Positions 5,988 to 7,264 of a stretch of 7,264 nucleotides of DNA are shown piece by piece (within the stretch, counting starts at the first letter, position 1; the number at the start of each line of letters is the position of its first letter). Source of the DNA: Actinomycetota bacterium (lineage in GTDB: Bacteria > Actinomycetota > Acidimicrobiia > Acidimicrobiales > AC-25). The notes below the pieces were generated by a model. That model worked only from the letters and a program-made list of their open reading frames with translations. It did not search any database and was not told where the DNA came from. Location of the stretch: positions 1 through 7,264 of the forward strand of contig VAXF01000081.1 of the NCBI GenBank assembly GCA_005888395.1, read 5' to 3'. Both the position numbers and the translations under genes were made by a program.

Positions 5988-6782
5988 ATGGCCGACCGGC
6001 TCGCCCTGGAGGACCCGCTCAAGCATCAGCCGCTCACGCTCACGCTGGCCCCCACGGGCGAGCTCGAGGTCATCGGCCACCAGCGCAAGCCGCGTCCCGC
6101 TCACCTGAAGGCACTCACCGCGTCGCTCGAGCGCATGGGCTTCCTCACCCCGTTGGTCGTGGTGGAGCGGAACGGGAAGTACGTCATCATCGACGGCCAG
6201 CACCGCTTCCAGGCCGGAGTGGAGCTGGGCGTGAAGGAGTTTCCGGTCGTCGTCGTGCCCGAGAATCTGGCCCGGCGGATGATGAGCCTGAACGTCGAGC
6301 AGAACCTCAACATCCGCGAGCGCTCGACGATCGCGCTGTCGATCTATCGCGAGATGCTCGAAGAGTCACCGACACGCCCGGAGGATGACGGCGAAGTCGT
6401 GGACGTGATCGAGACTGCACACCTCTTGACCCTCGGCCTTGCCTACGAAGGATCCGGGCGGCTGGCCGGCAGTGCCTTCGAACCGATCTTGAAGAACTGC
6501 GACGGCTTCCTCGACAGACCCTTGAAGGAGGCCTACGAGGTACGCCAGGGGCGCGCACACATGGTGCTCGAGGCGGCGAAGCGCGTGAAGGCGGTGGAAG
6601 ACGCCCTCAAGGCCCTAGGAGCGTGGCACTCGATGGCCCGCTACCAGATCATCAGCTACGCGAACCCGGCCAAGCGGGCGCGCAAGGCGTCCGACTTCGA
6701 CACGACCTTCGCGAAGTTCATCGCGACCCTCGAAGACCTCGAGGCGTCGCCCAAGAAGGTCCTGCGCGAGAAAGTCGAGTAG
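5988..6782 (+). CDS. Stand-alone ParB/sulfiredoxin-fold domain protein with DGQHR motif
   Basis: This 264-residue cytoplasmic protein has a ParB/Srx-like N-terminal domain at about residues 28-115. An opening strand and HQRKPRPAHLKALTASLERMGFLTPLVVV (31-59) match the ParB box that precedes the nucleotide site. YVIIDGQHRFQAGVELGVKEFPVVVV (65-90) carries D69-G70-Q71-H72-R73. NVEQNLNIRERS (102-113) corresponds to the ENLQRE-type helix of ParB. Chromosomal ParB has a GERR motif, an HTH and an adjacent parA; none is seen here. Residues 130-180 form a less typical acidic and Gly-containing segment, and the C-terminus is Lys/Arg-rich. DGQHR is shared with DndB-type proteins and with ParB-like nuclease-domain proteins. 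A DNA- or nucleotide-binding role is plausible; a specific function cannot be assigned. Start ATG 5988 fits a leaderless promoter. Confidence 0.85.
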   Translation: MADRLALEDPLKHQPLTLTLAPTGELEVIGHQRKPRPAHLKALTASLERMGFLTPLVVVERNGKYVIIDGQHRFQAGVELGVKEFPVVVVPENLARRMMSLNVEQNLNIRERSTIALSIYREMLEESPTRPEDDGEVVDVIETAHLLTLGLAYEGSGRLAGSAFEPILKNCDGFLDRPLKEAYEVRQGRAHMVLEAAKRVKAVEDALKALGAWHSMARYQIISYANPAKRARKASDFDTTFAKFIATLEDLEASPKKVLREKVE

Positions 6783-6816
6783 GCGCCCCTCACGCTGGCC
6801 GAGGACGAACAGCGGG

Positions 6817-7264
6817 TCACACGGCGGTTCGGCCCGCGTCGATGCTGAAGACGCTCCCAGTAATCGAGCGCGCCTCGTCGGTCATCAGGTGCACGGCCAA
6901 GGCAGCGACGTCGCCTGCCTCGACGAGCTGACCGAGAGGCACCCCTTGGAGCTGACGTTCGATGTGACCGGCGACGCCACGGGTCATCGGCGTCTCGGTG
7001 AGCCCGGGCGCGATCACGTTCACGCGGATGGCTCGGGGCGCGAGCTCGAGCGCCAGGCTCCGGGCGATGGCGTGCACACCGGCCTTTGCCGCGACGTAGG
7101 GCAGGAGCCCGACGCCTGGACGCAGCGCGAGCGACGAGCCGGTCGCGAGGAGCAAGCCCCCGTTGGGCCCGAAGTGCGGGATAGCGGCGCGGAACGTGAG
7201 CATGACGCCGGTGAGGTCGACTGCCAGAACCCGATTCCACTCATCGAGATCGAGCTCGGTCACA
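6817..7264 (-). CDS. Short-chain dehydrogenase/reductase (SDR), C-terminal part
   Basis: About 149 residues are visible; the frame is open to the right edge, so the N-terminal Rossmann glycine motif lies outside the window. A GTG at 7263 is probably only an internal valine codon, because the visible part begins in mid-domain (WNRVLAVDLTG). Counting from that codon, the classical SDR active site is present: Ser43/Ser44 in ATGSSLAL, Tyr56 and Lys60 in YVAAK. These are followed by VNVIAPGLTETPM (81-93), the conserved PG-T loop that closes on the cofactor. The C-terminus TGSVFSIDAG is the usual final strand. The catalytic helix-4 Asn position is Asp (VDLTG), a common natural variant. This is an NAD(P)-dependent oxidoreductase of unknown substrate. 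It converges on the ParB-like gene with a 34-base gap that shows no clear terminator. Confidence 0.95.
   Translation of the reverse strand, partial: VTELDLDEWNRVLAVDLTGVMLTFRAAIPHFGPNGGLLLATGSSLALRPGVGLLPYVAAKAGVHAIARSLALELAPRAIRVNVIAPGLTETPMTRGVAGHIERQLQGVPLGQLVEAGDVAALAVHLMTDEARSITGSVFSIDAGRTAV

Noticed and set aside
6783..6816. Terminator between the ParB-like and SDR genes
   Set aside because: I found no inverted repeat with a T-run in this convergent gap.

Overview
This is a high-GC window that looks like chromosomal DNA of an actinomycete (Actinomycetota). The support is a GAF-ANTAR regulator, strong G/C third-position bias, TANNNT-type -10 boxes placed for leaderless transcripts, and an RipA/PcsB-style coiled-coil NlpC/P60 protein. 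No mobile element, tRNA, rRNA, CRISPR array or phage gene was seen, and I cannot name a genus.

Layout, left to right. (1) Bases 2-463 hold the 3' end of an ABC-3 family metal-ion permease (ZnuB/MntB type). (2) Bases 531-577 form a probable two-hairpin RNA leader. Its second hairpin, with a 10-bp stem and a hexaloop, buries the Shine-Dalgarno of the next gene. (3) Bases 581-1572 carry a GAF-ANTAR regulator followed by a small conserved-looking protein of unknown function. (4) On the minus strand, an exported NlpC/P60 peptidoglycan hydrolase (3690-2566) is followed by a six-repeat kelch-like lipoprotein (2569-1583). The two overlap by 4 bases, and the lipoprotein apparently starts at CTG. (5) Divergent from that pair is an exported neutral-ceramidase-like hydrolase (3731-5425). 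(6) Bases 5480-5932 encode a small protein with a CRAGPRS cysteine loop of DUF442/rhodanese type. (7) Bases 5988-6782 encode a stand-alone ParB/sulfiredoxin-fold protein with a DGQHR motif. (8) The 3' half of a minus-strand SDR oxidoreductase runs off the right edge.

The most interesting signal is the hairpin just before the ANTAR gene. ANTAR domains bind RNA hairpins with six-base loops, so a hexaloop hairpin hiding that gene's own ribosome binding site suggests translational autoregulation. The loop matches only part of the usual consensus (A at position 1, but not G at position 4), so this remains a hypothesis. The middle of the window (1583-5425) codes for three exported proteins acting at or beyond the membrane: a wall hydrolase, a surface beta-propeller and a secreted lipid-amidase-like enzyme. 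The remaining genes look like ordinary unlinked chromosomal genes. I see no complete defence, secretion or biosynthetic system.
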